A DNA stretch of 64,000 bases from Sandaracinus amylolyticus (lineage in GTDB: Bacteria > Myxococcota_A > Polyangia > Polyangiales > Sandaracinaceae): NCBI RefSeq assembly GCF_000737325.1, contig NZ_CP011125.1, positions 9,548,001-9,612,000 of the forward strand, in the 5' to 3' direction. Below are positions 17,248-26,303 of this stretch, one piece after another. Every line of letters starts with the position of its first letter. Position 1 is the first letter of the stretch. Position numbers and translations under genes: made by a program. Below the pieces are notes generated by a model. It ran no database searches. It saw only the letters and a program-made list of their open reading frames with translations, and was not told the DNA's origin.

Positions 17248-19986
17248 ATGGCGAGCCGCCGTGCAGCGGGGGGTGTGGCACGCCCGCGACGGGCCGCAGC
17301 AGGCTCGGGCGGGCCCGAGCTCCGCGTTCCCGATCCGCCCGATCGCTTCGTCGGACGGCGCGCCGAGATCGACGCGCTCACGGCGCGGATCGAGGGTGGC
17401 GCGCGCGTGCTCACGCTCCTCGGCCCGCCCGGCACCGGCAAGACGCGCCTCTCGATCGCGCTCGCGCGCGAGAGCGCATCGCGCGGCATCGTCGAGGGCG
17501 CGATCTTCGTCGACCTCTCGGCCGCGACCTCGCTCGACGACGTCGTGCGCGACGTCGCGGGCGCGATCGATCTACGGCTCGGCGGCAGCGTCGACGCGGC
17601 GAGCGGCGCGGCGCGCATCGGCGAGGCGTTGGCGGCGCGCGGGCGCACGCTGCTCGTGCTCGACAACTTCGAGCAGATCACCGCGCACGCCGTCGCGACC
17701 GTCGCGCCGTGGAGCGCGAAGTCGAGCGCGCTGACGATCGTCGTGACCTCGCGCGAGGTGATGCGGGTGCGCGGCGAGGACGTCGTCGAGATCCCTCCGC
17801 TCGCGGTGCCCGACGAGGGCGCAGCGGGCGCCGCGATCGCGACGACCGACGCGGTGCTGCTCCTGCTCGCGCGCGCGCCGGGGTACGTGCCGCAGGGCGA
17901 CGACGAGCTCGCCGCGATCGCCGAGATCGCGCGACGCCTCGAGGGCATCCCGCTCGCGCTCGAGCTCGCCGCGTCACGCCTCGCGCTGATGGGCGCGATC
18001 GAGCTGCGCGATCGGCTCGCCGAGGGATCGCTCGAGACGGGGCGCCTCAGCGGGCTCGACGTGCTCGCGCACGGTCGTCGCGATGCGCCCGCGCGACAAG
18101 CGACGCTGCGCGGTGCGATCGACTGGTCGTGGGATCTCTTGAGCGACGAGGAGCGCCGCGCGCTCACGTGCCTCGCGCTCCATCGCGGCACGTTCTCGGT
18201 CGACGCCGCGGTCGCGACCATCGCGCGCGACTCGCGCGAAGAGCGCGGCGCGCTCGAGATCCTGCAGTCGCTGCGCGAGAAGTCGCTCGTGGCGCGCGCC
18301 CATCAAGGGCGGGTGCGCCTGCTCGAGAGCGTGCGCGAGTACGGCCTCGAGAAGCTCGAGGATCGCGAGGCCGGGCTGCGCATGGCGCGCTTCTTCGGGC
18401 GCGAGGGCGCGAAGCGCCTCGGCGAGCTGCGAGGACGCCATGCGCGCGCCGCGCTCGCGTGGCTCGCGGTCGAGCGCGAGCCCATGCTCGCCGCGCACGA
18501 CGCGATCGCGACGCGCGACGATGCCGAATCCGTCGCGCTCCGCGTCGACCTGCTGCTCGCGATCGACGCGGTGGTCGCGCGGCTCGGCCCGGGCGGAGCC
18601 CACCTCGAGCGCCTCGATGCGGTGATCGCCTCGCCTGCCCTCGCCTCGGACGCGACGCGCGCGACCCGAGCGCTGGTCGCGCGTGCGCGCGTGCTGCGCG
18701 ATCGCGGTGAGATGGACGCGTGCGTGCGCGATCTCGAGTCCGCGCGCGATCGGCTGAGCGGTGGCGCGGTGCGCGTGGAGCTCGGCGAGGCGTGGCTCGC
18801 GCAAGGGCGCTTCGAGGACGCGACGACCGAGCTCGAGCTCGCGCTCTCCGAGGCACGACGTGATCGTGACCGCCGCGCCGAGCAGCGCGCGCACGCCGCG
18901 CTCGGCCTGGTGCACCACGGGCGCGGCAAGCTCGACGTCGCGCAGGAGCACTACGCGCTCGCGCTCGATCTCGCGATCTCGCTCGGAGACGCCCACGCCG
19001 AGGCCCAGGCGCGGCGCGATCTCGGCAACCTGTGCTTGATGCGCGGCGAGCACGACCGCGCGCGCGCCCACTACGAAGAAGCGCTCGCGCGATCGCCGGG
19101 CGACGATCTGCGCCTCGAGGGCCTGGTGCGCGGGAACCTCGCGATCCTCGACCAGGAGCAGGGCCACCTCGACGAAGCGCACGCGCACCTCGAGCGCGCG
19201 CTCGCGTGCCTGCGCACGGTGGGCGATCGCCCGTTCGAGGCGCACCTGCTCGGCTACCTCGGCGCGGTGCACCACGAGCGCGGTCAGCTCGTCGCGGCGC
19301 GCGCGGCGTACTCGCGCGCGCTCGAGGTGCTCTCGGAGGTGCGCGACGTGCGGCTCGAGGGCGTGTTCCTCGCAGCACGCGCGGCCGCGCTCGCATCGAG
19401 CGGACGCGCGGGCGCTGCGCAGAACGATCTCGAGCTCGCGGAGCGCAGGCTGCGCGAGGTGGGCGATCCCGCGCTGATCGCGACGCTCGACCTGCATCGC
19501 GCACAGGTCGCGATCGCGGCGGCGATCGAGCGCGGGGTGCGCGGCGAGAGCGAAGCCGCGATCGCGCGCGCGAGAGAGGTGATCACCGCCGCCGAGACGT
19601 TCGCGGCGCAGAGCGACGACGTGCGCTTCGCGATGCGAATGCTCCGTCGCGCGCTCCCGGCGGACGAGCTCGAGATCGCCGACGGCGCGGCGTGGTTCCG
19701 CGTGCCGGGCCGCGAGGTCGTCGATCTCGGATCACGCCCGACGATCGCGCGGGTGCTCGATGCGCTCGCGAGCGCGCGGCTGCGCGCGCCGGGCGAGCCG
19801 GTGGGCATCGACGAGCTCGTCGCGGCGGGATGGCCCGGCGAGAAGGTCATGCCGCTCGCGGCGCAGAACCGCGTGCGCGTCGCGGTGACCACGCTGCGCA
19901 ACCTCGGGCTGCGCGGCGTCGTCGTGTTCAAGGAGGGCGGGCACCTCCTCGATGCATCGGTGCCGCTCCGTCGCGTCCCCGCGTGA
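17248..19986 (+). CDS. AfsR/SARP-like NB-ARC-type ATPase, TPR and C-terminal winged-helix regulator
   Basis: The ATG at 17248 gives 912 aa. The Arg/Ala-rich N terminus is followed by a P-loop ATPase with FVGRRAEI (about 34-41), Walker A GPPGTGKT (59-66), Walker B LLVLDNFEQ (about 135) and a GIPLALELAASRL helix, as in AfsR/MalT-like NTPases. Residues about 530-800 are tetratricopeptide repeats (ALGLVHHGRGKLDVAQEHY and similar). The last 100 residues contain NRVRVAVTTLRNLGL, a recognition-helix-like motif of OmpR-type winged helices in this phylum. Unlike SARPs, the DNA-binding part is C-terminal. The ligand is unknown. An NADAR gene follows 75 bp downstream on the same strand. Confidence 0.88.
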   Translation: MASRRAAGGVARPRRAAAGSGGPELRVPDPPDRFVGRRAEIDALTARIEGGARVLTLLGPPGTGKTRLSIALARESASRGIVEGAIFVDLSAATSLDDVVRDVAGAIDLRLGGSVDAASGAARIGEALAARGRTLLVLDNFEQITAHAVATVAPWSAKSSALTIVVTSREVMRVRGEDVVEIPPLAVPDEGAAGAAIATTDAVLLLLARAPGYVPQGDDELAAIAEIARRLEGIPLALELAASRLALMGAIELRDRLAEGSLETGRLSGLDVLAHGRRDAPARQATLRGAIDWSWDLLSDEERRALTCLALHRGTFSVDAAVATIARDSREERGALEILQSLREKSLVARAHQGRVRLLESVREYGLEKLEDREAGLRMARFFGREGAKRLGELRGRHARAALAWLAVEREPMLAAHDAIATRDDAESVALRVDLLLAIDAVVARLGPGGAHLERLDAVIASPALASDATRATRALVARARVLRDRGEMDACVRDLESARDRLSGGAVRVELGEAWLAQGRFEDATTELELALSEARRDRDRRAEQRAHAALGLVHHGRGKLDVAQEHYALALDLAISLGDAHAEAQARRDLGNLCLMRGEHDRARAHYEEALARSPGDDLRLEGLVRGNLAILDQEQGHLDEAHAHLERALACLRTVGDRPFEAHLLGYLGAVHHERGQLVAARAAYSRALEVLSEVRDVRLEGVFLAARAAALASSGRAGAAQNDLELAERRLREVGDPALIATLDLHRAQVAIAAAIERGVRGESEAAIARAREVITAAETFAAQSDDVRFAMRMLRRALPADELEIADGAAWFRVPGREVVDLGSRPTIARVLDALASARLRAPGEPVGIDELVAAGWPGEKVMPLAAQNRVRVAVTTLRNLGLRGVVVFKEGGHLLDASVPLRRVPA

Positions 19987-20061
19987 GTGGCGCGCCGCGG
20001 ACTTTGCTGCATAGTGCATCGAACCTTCGATGCGCGACGCATCGAAGCCGAGGTGATCACG

Positions 20062-20625
20062 ATGCTGTCGCGCGGACGAGACCCGGACACGGGCGAGGAA
20101 TTCGTCTTCTTCTACGGCCACGAGGTGCTCTTCTCGCAGTGGCACCCCGCGCCGTTCACGCTCGCGGGCGCGCCCTTCCCCACGGCGGAGCACTGGATGA
20201 TGGCGGCCAAGGCGCTGCTCTTCCGCGACGTGGAGATGCTCGGCGCGATCCTCGTCGCGCCGCATCCGCGCGAGGCGAAGGCGCTCGGTCGCAAGGTGCG
20301 CAATTTCGACGACGCGATCTGGAAGGCGCGCTCCGCGGACCTCGTCTACGCCGGCAACGACGCGAAGCTCGCAGCGCCGGAGCGCCGCGACGTGCTCCTC
20401 GCGACGAAGGGCGCGACGCTGGTCGAGGCGAGCCCGCGTGATCGCATCTGGGGCATCGGCCTCGGCGCGAGCCATCCCGACGCGTGCCGTCGTGCCCGAT
20501 GGCGCGGCCAGAATCGCCTCGGCCGAGTGCTCACCGAGCTGCGCGACGACTGGCTCGCCGAGCGCGCCGACGCGCGCGCCGCGCGCGCGCTCGAGGGGCT
20601 CGAGCTCGCGTGGCTCGCGAGGTGA
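20062..20625 (+). CDS. NADAR domain protein (YbiA-like)
   Basis: The 187-aa product is a NADAR/DUF1768 domain from end to end. The signature features are the FYGHEVLFSQWHPAPF start, AEHWMMAAKALLF, AKALGRKVRNFD, LVEASPRDRIWGIG and the WRGQNRLG end. Known members are N-glycosidases acting on ADP-ribosyl or riboflavin-pathway intermediates, and some reverse guanine ADP-ribosylation by DarT1 toxins. Here no DarT-like partner is seen. The ATG at 20062 is chosen because a GAGGTGAT site lies 6-13 bases upstream; an open frame extends to 19987 without support. It is probably co-transcribed with the upstream regulator. Confidence 0.88.
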   Translation: MLSRGRDPDTGEEFVFFYGHEVLFSQWHPAPFTLAGAPFPTAEHWMMAAKALLFRDVEMLGAILVAPHPREAKALGRKVRNFDDAIWKARSADLVYAGNDAKLAAPERRDVLLATKGATLVEASPRDRIWGIGLGASHPDACRRARWRGQNRLGRVLTELRDDWLAERADARAARALEGLELAWLAR

Positions 20626-20636
20626 CGAACGCCGCC

Positions 20637-20741
20637 GCACGCAGGACGAGCGGCTCGATCGATCTTCGCGCGCTGGGGACGGGGTGGGAGGAGGAGGCTG
20701 CCCCCGTCGCGCGTCGATCGTGTCCGGCTCGTCCTGCGTGC
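20637..20741. terminator. Long inverted repeat in the only spacious convergent gap (likely bidirectional terminator)
   Basis: A 15-bp perfect outer stem (20637-20651 with 20727-20741) encloses an imperfect inner stem in which CGATCG, CGCGCG and GGGGAC on the left face their complements on the right. The whole 105-bp element fills the gap between the convergent NADAR and two-haem lipoprotein genes. No T tract is present on either strand, so termination is inferred from position. Confidence 0.6.
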
Positions 20742-20767
20742 TCGCGTCGGTGAGTCGTTTCAGCGCA

Positions 20768-23425
20768 TCAGAATGCGTCGGGGCAGAGCGTCGCGTCGTA
20801 GCCGAGCTGCGCTTCGCTCGGCACGTCGACCGGCGCCGTGCCCTCGTCGATCGAGAGCAGGAACGCGACGATCTGACGGATCTCCTGATCACGCGTGCCG
20901 CCGATCAGGAAGTTCACCGACATCGCGGTGTGGTGGGCGCGGAACGTCGTCGCGAACACCTCTTCGAGGGTGCGCGCGTTGCCCGCGTGGAAGTAGGGCG
21001 CGCCGGTCGCCATGCCGAGCAGCGAGGGCGGGTTGTAGCCGCTCGCGCCCTGCGCGATCGTCGTCATGTCCTGGCGCACCTCGCTCGTGACCACGCCCTC
21101 GGGCGCGACCGGGAGGCTGCCGGTCCCGGGGAACGTGCCGACGTTGCGGAGCACGCACTGGATCTGATCGTTCGCCGCCGCGGTCGGGCCCGCCGGGAAG
21201 CGCAGGCTCGCGGTGCGTCCCGCGCCCGCGGTCGCCGGGTTGAGCGCCGCGGGGAACGCCGCGTCGGCCGTGTACGTCGTCGTGCGGAGCAGGCCGGTGA
21301 CCGGATGGTTGTTGGCCTCGCTCGGCGTGTAGAACACGCGCGAGATCGTCCACATCGACGTGCCGTGGCAGCCGGCGCAGTTGTTCGCCTCGAAGAGCGC
21401 GCGGCCCGCGGCGACGTCCGCGGCGTTCAGCGAGGTCGGCGCGTGCGGCGAGCGGACGGTGCGCACGTACGCGTCGATGCGATCCCAGTCGGGCAGCACG
21501 GAGCGCTGCGCGCCCGCCGCGCCCGGCATCATGCCCTGCGTCGATCCGTTGAGGCCCGCTTGCGGCGTCGCGGTCGCGACCTGACCGTCGGGCACCGGCG
21601 TGCTGCCGTCGAAGTGGAGGCGATCGGCGGCCACGGGGGGCGTGCTCGTCGCGTGCACGATCGCGCCCACGCCGCCCGAGTTGCCGCGCGTGTTGAGCTC
21701 GAAGTCGTGCATCTCGTCGAAGATGCCGGTCCAGTTGAAGACGCGGCGCTCGGTGGGATCCGCGGAGTCGTAGCTGCCGTCGAGCGACGTGCTCTGGCGC
21801 GGGCCGCGCGCGAAGAACCACGTGACGTTGTCGGTGAGCCCGTCACCGTGGCAGCTCTCGCACGAGTTCCACGACTGGCCGTTCAGCGACCAGCGCCCGA
21901 GCCCGGTCACGAAGAGACGGCGGCCCTCGAGCGCGTGCGCCTCGTCCGAGCCCTCCGAGGGCATCGCGGTCACCTGCACCGCGCTCACCACCGACTGCGT
22001 CTGGAACGCGAGGATCGACACGTTTCGCGTCGCCTCGTTGAGCACGAGCGCCTGCACCGTCGCGCCGCGCGCGATCGCGATGCCCAGCGGCAGGCGACCG
22101 CCCGGCGCGAGGTTGATGAACGAGTTCGCCGCGGAGCCGACCTCGGTCACGCGCCCGTCGTCGCCGTAGACGAAGCGGAACACGGCGTCCGAGCCGTACG
22201 CCGTGACGTAGCCGACGCGCCCCGCGCGGATGAACGCGAGATCGGTCGCGATGAGCGGGATGCGGCGCGAGGCGTCCTCGGGCGTGCTCGCGGCGTCGTA
22301 GCGATCGGTGAACGCGCGCGTGAGCAGGAGACGGCTCTCGGGCAGCTCGGTGCCGGTCGCGACGTCGATCGCGAAGATCGCGGTGTGCACCTCGGTCTTG
22401 AAGTTCGGCACCGCACCGCCGGTCGGGCCGCGCGGCGACGCGCAGAGCGCACCGACGTGCAGGCGCCCCGAGTCGAGCGCGACGGTCTGGAGCTGGTTCG
22501 GGAAGCAGCCGGTCGTGTTGCCCACGCTGTCGACGAACCCGGTGTCGGCGACCGGCGAGAGCGTGATCGTCGACACCACGCTCGGCGCGCTCAGCGCGGC
22601 GCGATAGACGATGCCCTGCTTCGCGACGTCGAAGCGCGACTCGTCGGCGGGCAGCGTCGCGCCCACACGATCCTGCGCGAAGTACTCGGTGACGAAGAGC
22701 TGCTCGTCGTCGTCCTCGGTGTCGCCGTCGTTCGTGATCACGAGCGCGCGCGGATGCGCGAGCCCGGCGCGCGCGACCGCGGTCGGGCCGAGCGCGCCGG
22801 TCGCGACCAGCGCTGCGTTCAGATCGATCGACGACGTGCGCGACATCGTCGCGGTGTCGATCACGCTGACGCGGCCCTCGGCCCACTCCGCGACGTAGAG
22901 CGCGCGCCCCGTCGGCGAGATCGCGATGCCCGTGGGCTCGCTGCCGGTCGCCGCGCGCGACGCGGCGAGCGCGGGCGTGCCGCGAAGATCGTCGATGCGG
23001 ACGACCTGCTGCGCCTCGCGCAGGATCACGTACGCGGTGTCGTCGTCGTTGCCGATCACGACCGACCACGGCTCCGACGCGCCGACGTCGAAGTCCGCGA
23101 CCACCTCGAGCAGCGGCGTCGGCCCCGGCGTGAAGCGCAGCACCGTGATCGTGCCCGCCTGACGGTTCGCGGCGACCGCGTACGCGTCGTCGCTCGTCAG
23201 CGCGATCGCCGAGCCGTTCGTCGGCAGCACGCGCGCGGTGAGCGGCAGTGAGCCGCCGTCGAGATCGTCGATCGGCCCGCCGTCCTGGCCGGGCCCTGCG
23301 TCCTCGCCGGGCGCGATCGGGCCGGCATCGTTTCCGTCGCCCGCTCCGCCGTCGTCGCCGCACGCCGTCGTCACCAGCGCGGCGCCCATCCAGCCGAGGA
23401 GAATCCCCCACGTCCTCCAGCGCAT
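20768..23425 (-). CDS. Large two-haem c-type lipoprotein with beta-propeller (MauG/peroxidase-like C terminus)
   Basis: A GGAGGG site precedes the ATG. The signal peptide ends in a lipobox Cys near residue 22 (LVTTAC), then a long Asp/Gly/Pro linker. Residues about 80-500 form a YVTN/SMP-30-like propeller (GIAISPTGRALYVAEWAEG is one blade). The C-terminal third has two haem c sites, CESCH near 521 and CAGCH near 682, with a PYFHAGNARTLEEVF segment typical of di-haem cytochrome c peroxidase/MauG relatives. At 885 aa it is a propeller-cytochrome fusion, anchored outside the cytoplasm. The likely role is extracytoplasmic electron transfer or peroxide chemistry. It is divergent from the SPFH lipoprotein (186-bp gap). 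Confidence 0.85.
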   Translation of the reverse strand: MRWRTWGILLGWMGAALVTTACGDDGGAGDGNDAGPIAPGEDAGPGQDGGPIDDLDGGSLPLTARVLPTNGSAIALTSDDAYAVAANRQAGTITVLRFTPGPTPLLEVVADFDVGASEPWSVVIGNDDDTAYVILREAQQVVRIDDLRGTPALAASRAATGSEPTGIAISPTGRALYVAEWAEGRVSVIDTATMSRTSSIDLNAALVATGALGPTAVARAGLAHPRALVITNDGDTEDDDEQLFVTEYFAQDRVGATLPADESRFDVAKQGIVYRAALSAPSVVSTITLSPVADTGFVDSVGNTTGCFPNQLQTVALDSGRLHVGALCASPRGPTGGAVPNFKTEVHTAIFAIDVATGTELPESRLLLTRAFTDRYDAASTPEDASRRIPLIATDLAFIRAGRVGYVTAYGSDAVFRFVYGDDGRVTEVGSAANSFINLAPGGRLPLGIAIARGATVQALVLNEATRNVSILAFQTQSVVSAVQVTAMPSEGSDEAHALEGRRLFVTGLGRWSLNGQSWNSCESCHGDGLTDNVTWFFARGPRQSTSLDGSYDSADPTERRVFNWTGIFDEMHDFELNTRGNSGGVGAIVHATSTPPVAADRLHFDGSTPVPDGQVATATPQAGLNGSTQGMMPGAAGAQRSVLPDWDRIDAYVRTVRSPHAPTSLNAADVAAGRALFEANNCAGCHGTSMWTISRVFYTPSEANNHPVTGLLRTTTYTADAAFPAALNPATAGAGRTASLRFPAGPTAAANDQIQCVLRNVGTFPGTGSLPVAPEGVVTSEVRQDMTTIAQGASGYNPPSLLGMATGAPYFHAGNARTLEEVFATTFRAHHTAMSVNFLIGGTRDQEIRQIVAFLLSIDEGTAPVDVPSEAQLGYDATLCPDAF

Positions 23426-23611
23426 GTCGTCCCTCCAAGCCGAGCTCGCAGTCCACGCGAGGCTCTGAGTGAGGGGTGCGCCATCCCCCTGCATCGCTCG
23501 AATTAAGGCGGATTAAACGCGAATCCGAGGAACGCGGGACGTGCGACGCTCGGGCGCGTCCGGAACGCCGGGGGCGCGGCGCGGGTTCGTCCGCGCGCAG
23601 GAGGTCGATCG
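23426..23611. promoter_or_regulatory. Divergent promoter region with an AT-rich patch
   Basis: This 186-bp gap separates two divergent lipoprotein genes. It contains one of the few AT-rich patches in the window, about 23499-23525, with two ATTAA words 10 bp apart (GAATTAAGG and GGATTAAAC). I cannot fix -10/-35 boxes, but this is where promoters for one or both genes are expected. The SPFH gene has an AGGAGG ribosome site next to its start. Confidence 0.4.
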
Positions 23612-24487
23612 ATGATCCGTGGTGCGGGGCTCGCGCTCGTTCTCGTGGTGCTCGCGGGGTGCAACTCGACGGTCCCGCCGGGGCACGTCGGCGTCGCTGC
23701 GAACTGGGGGCGCGTGGAGCCGTGGACCTATCCCGAAGGCTTCCACTTCATCAGCCCGTTCACCGACGTCTCGCCGCTGAGCATCCAGAACCAGACCTAT
23801 CAGATGGGCGAGTCGGGCGAGGCGACGACGCCGCACGACGCCGACGTCGACGCGCTCACGCGCGATCAGCTGAGCGTCTCGCTCGGCGTGAGCGTGCAGT
23901 TCCATCTCAATCCGGGCGCGGCGGTGCCGGTGTATCGACTGCTCGGCGAGCAGTACGCGACGAGCGTGATCCATCCGATCGTGCGCACCGCGGTGCGCGA
24001 CGCGGCCGCGGGCTTCACCGCGATCGAGCTCGTCGACGATCGCACGACGTTCCAGACGCGCATGGAGGCGCTCGTGCACGGCGGCATCCGCTCGCTGCTG
24101 CGCAGCCGCGGCATCCGCGAGGACGCGATCCTCATCGACAACGTGCTGCTGCTGAACATCGACCTGCCCGACACGCTCGACGAGGCGATCGCGGACGTGC
24201 AGCGCCAGAGGCAGGCCACCGCGCAGCGCCAGCAAGCGCTGATGACCGCGGAGGCCGAGGCCGCACGCCTGCGCACCGAGGCCGAAGGACAAGCCGCGGC
24301 GCAGCTGATCCGCGCGCGCGCCGAAGCCGAGGCGAACCGCACGATCGCGCAGTCGCTCACGCCTCCGGTGCTGCGCCTGCGCGAGATCGAGGCGACGCGC
24401 GCGCTGCTCGAGAACCCCGGCTCGCGCGTGATGGTCGTGCCCGCGGGACAGCCCATCTCGCTGCTCACCGGAGTGCCGACCGAATGA
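23612..24487 (+). CDS. SPFH/band 7 (prohibitin-like) lipoprotein
   Basis: The signal peptide has a lipobox Cys at about residue 17 (VVLAGC) followed by the typical prohibitin opening VPPGHVGVAANWG. The SPFH domain spans about residues 20-190, and a charged Ala/Glu/Gln-rich coiled coil follows at 195-255 (RQRQATAQRQQALMTAEAEA type). At 291 aa it matches prohibitin-family proteins. Bacterial SPFH proteins oligomerise into membrane rings; being a lipoprotein places this one on the periplasmic side, which is less usual than a TM anchor. Its stop overlaps a possible ATG of the next gene. Confidence 0.87.
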   Translation: MIRGAGLALVLVVLAGCNSTVPPGHVGVAANWGRVEPWTYPEGFHFISPFTDVSPLSIQNQTYQMGESGEATTPHDADVDALTRDQLSVSLGVSVQFHLNPGAAVPVYRLLGEQYATSVIHPIVRTAVRDAAAGFTAIELVDDRTTFQTRMEALVHGGIRSLLRSRGIREDAILIDNVLLLNIDLPDTLDEAIADVQRQRQATAQRQQALMTAEAEAARLRTEAEGQAAAQLIRARAEAEANRTIAQSLTPPVLRLREIEATRALLENPGSRVMVVPAGQPISLLTGVPTE

Positions 24488-24540
24488 CGCCTCGGACCGT
24501 GGGGCTCGCGCGCGGCCTGGGTCGTGGCACGCTTTCGGGC

Positions 24541-25788
24541 ATGACTTCCCTTCGCGGCAGGTTCGCGGCGCGCGTGCTCGTGGTGGCGCTCGCGCTGCTC
24601 GGCGGATGCGGCGACGACGGAGCGAGCGCGCCGGACGGGCCGTTCGCGCCAGGGATCTCGGGCGAGGCGCTCTCGGGCCGCATCGAGGTCATCGTGATCG
24701 GCGAGGACTCGCGCGCGCCGATCGACGGAGCCGTCATCGAGGTGCGCGCGGGGTCGGCGTCGATCGCGGAGTCGATGACGCCGGGCTACGCGACGTTCGA
24801 GGACGCGCGGCTCGAAGGCGCGGTGACGATCGCGGTGCGCACCGAGGGCCGCTACGCGGGCACCACCACGTGGGCCGGCGTGGCCGCGGATCGTGTGGTG
24901 ATCCCGGTCGCGCGCGCGAGCGCGGAGCAATCGATCGAGGGCCGCGTCGTCGGCGCCGACACGCTGGGGGCGGCGAGCGTGCTCGCCGGGCCGCTCGTCC
25001 AGCCGCACCTCTCGCGTCCGAGCGCGATCGACGACGCGACGCCCGGCGCGTGCGTCGACGAGGGCAGCGGCGCGTGCCGCTTCCGCGCGAGCGCGCCGGT
25101 CGAGGTCGATCACGTCGCGGCGATCCTGCGCGACGCATCGGGCGAGGCGATCGGGTTCGGCATCGGCGAGATCGGCGAAGGCGGGAGCGTCGAGGTCTCG
25201 GTGCTCGATCCCGCGTCGCGCGTCGCCGCGATCCCGCTCGCGATGGAGGGCCCGCTGCCCTTGCCGCCGGTCGGGCTCGACGCGGTCGTCGGCGTGCCCG
25301 GGATCGCGACGTCGCACGGCATCTCGCTGCTCCCGCAGACCGCGGGCGAAGGCGGCGTGCTCGCGGTGCCCGAGCTCTCGGGCGCGCTCGCGGACGCGAC
25401 GTGGTGGGTGATGGCCCAGGCGTACGACAGCGCGAACGACGGCGGCGCGCGCAGCGTGGTGCTGCTGCGGCACCTGACGAGCCCCGACGCGGTGGGTCGC
25501 TTGCCCGCGTTCCTCGCGCTGCCCGAGGTGACGGTCGCGCGCGACACCGGCATCACGGTCGGCGCGGTCGCGGGCGCGGCGATGATCGTGATCGAGTGCG
25601 AGGACGCGTCGGGCGATCGCGCGATCACGACGGTGCTCGGCGGCGCGAGCGGGCCGCTCGCGAGCGAGTGCGTCGGCGCGGTGCGGGTGCGCGCGGTGGA
25701 CGCGACCGGGGCGACCGGGAGCGCGCTCGATCTCGACGGAGTCGAGCGCGTCGCGATGCGCTTCTCCGAGGTCGTGGTGACGCGATGA
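24541..25788 (+). CDS. Lipoprotein with carboxypeptidase-regulatory-like N-terminal domain
   Basis: ATG 24541 gives a good signal peptide ending in LLGGC (Cys near 22). After a short Asp/Gly/Pro linker, residues about 40-120 look like a carboxypeptidase regulatory-like/prealbumin beta-sandwich (SGRIEVIVIGEDSRAPIDGAVIEV). The rest is beta-rich and Ala/Gly-rich with a few Cys pairs and no recognised enzyme motif. An alternative ATG at 24484 overlaps the upstream stop and has GGAG before it, but would place 42 residues ahead of the lipobox. The stop overlaps the start of the FMN reductase gene as ATGA, so these genes form an operon. Confidence 0.75.
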   Translation: MTSLRGRFAARVLVVALALLGGCGDDGASAPDGPFAPGISGEALSGRIEVIVIGEDSRAPIDGAVIEVRAGSASIAESMTPGYATFEDARLEGAVTIAVRTEGRYAGTTTWAGVAADRVVIPVARASAEQSIEGRVVGADTLGAASVLAGPLVQPHLSRPSAIDDATPGACVDEGSGACRFRASAPVEVDHVAAILRDASGEAIGFGIGEIGEGGSVEVSVLDPASRVAAIPLAMEGPLPLPPVGLDAVVGVPGIATSHGISLLPQTAGEGGVLAVPELSGALADATWWVMAQAYDSANDGGARSVVLLRHLTSPDAVGRLPAFLALPEVTVARDTGITVGAVAGAAMIVIECEDASGDRAITTVLGGASGPLASECVGAVRVRAVDATGATGSALDLDGVERVAMRFSEVVVTR

Positions 25789-26303
25789 AGCACGTGATCG
25801 CGATCTCGGGCAGCGTGCGCGCGGTGTCGTCGACGACCGCGCTCTTGCGCGCGGTCGCGCACGTCGCGCGCGATCACGACGTGCGCGTCACGTTCTACGA
25901 CGGCATGCGCGAGCTGCCGTGGTTCGATCCCGACGTCGCCGACGACGACGCGAGCGACGCGGTGAAGCAGATGCGCGCGACGCTGCGCGACTGCGACGCG
26001 GTGCTCTTCTCCACGCCCGAGTACGCCCACGGCGTGCCCGGCGTGCTCAAGAACGCGCTCGACTGGCTGGTCGGCAGCGGCGAGCTCTACGCGAAGCGCG
26101 TCGCGGTGCTCAACGCGTCGAACCGCGCGAAGCTCGCGCACGAGTCGCTGGTCGAGTCGCTCACCGTGATGGGCGCGACGATCGTGGTCGACGCCGCGAT
26201 GACGGTGCCGCTCGCGGGCAAGGCGCTCGACGCAGACGCGCTCGCGCGCGACGCCGACGTCGCGCCGGTGCTCGAGCGCGTGGTGAGCGCGCTGCGCGGT
26301 TAG
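25785..26303 (+). CDS. NAD(P)H-dependent FMN reductase
   Basis: This 172-aa flavodoxin-fold protein has the FMN-phosphate loop ISGSVRAVSSTTALLRA (GSxRxxS motif) at residues 7-20. TPEYAHGVPGVLKNALDWL (about 80-98) is the hallmark segment of the chromate/azo/quinone reductase family. It is cytosolic and would reduce FMN, quinones or azo dyes with NAD(P)H. The start overlaps the preceding stop (ATGA, 25785-25788). Its own stop overlaps the stop of the convergent desaturase gene within TTAG. Confidence 0.9.
   Translation: MKHVIAISGSVRAVSSTTALLRAVAHVARDHDVRVTFYDGMRELPWFDPDVADDDASDAVKQMRATLRDCDAVLFSTPEYAHGVPGVLKNALDWLVGSGELYAKRVAVLNASNRAKLAHESLVESLTVMGATIVVDAAMTVPLAGKALDADALARDADVAPVLERVVSALRG

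Noticed and set aside
24520-24540. Sigma-54-like promoter (TGGCAC...) before the 24541 gene
   Set aside because: The -24 part fits, but the -12 TTGC element is missing, and the gene is probably co-transcribed with the SPFH gene.
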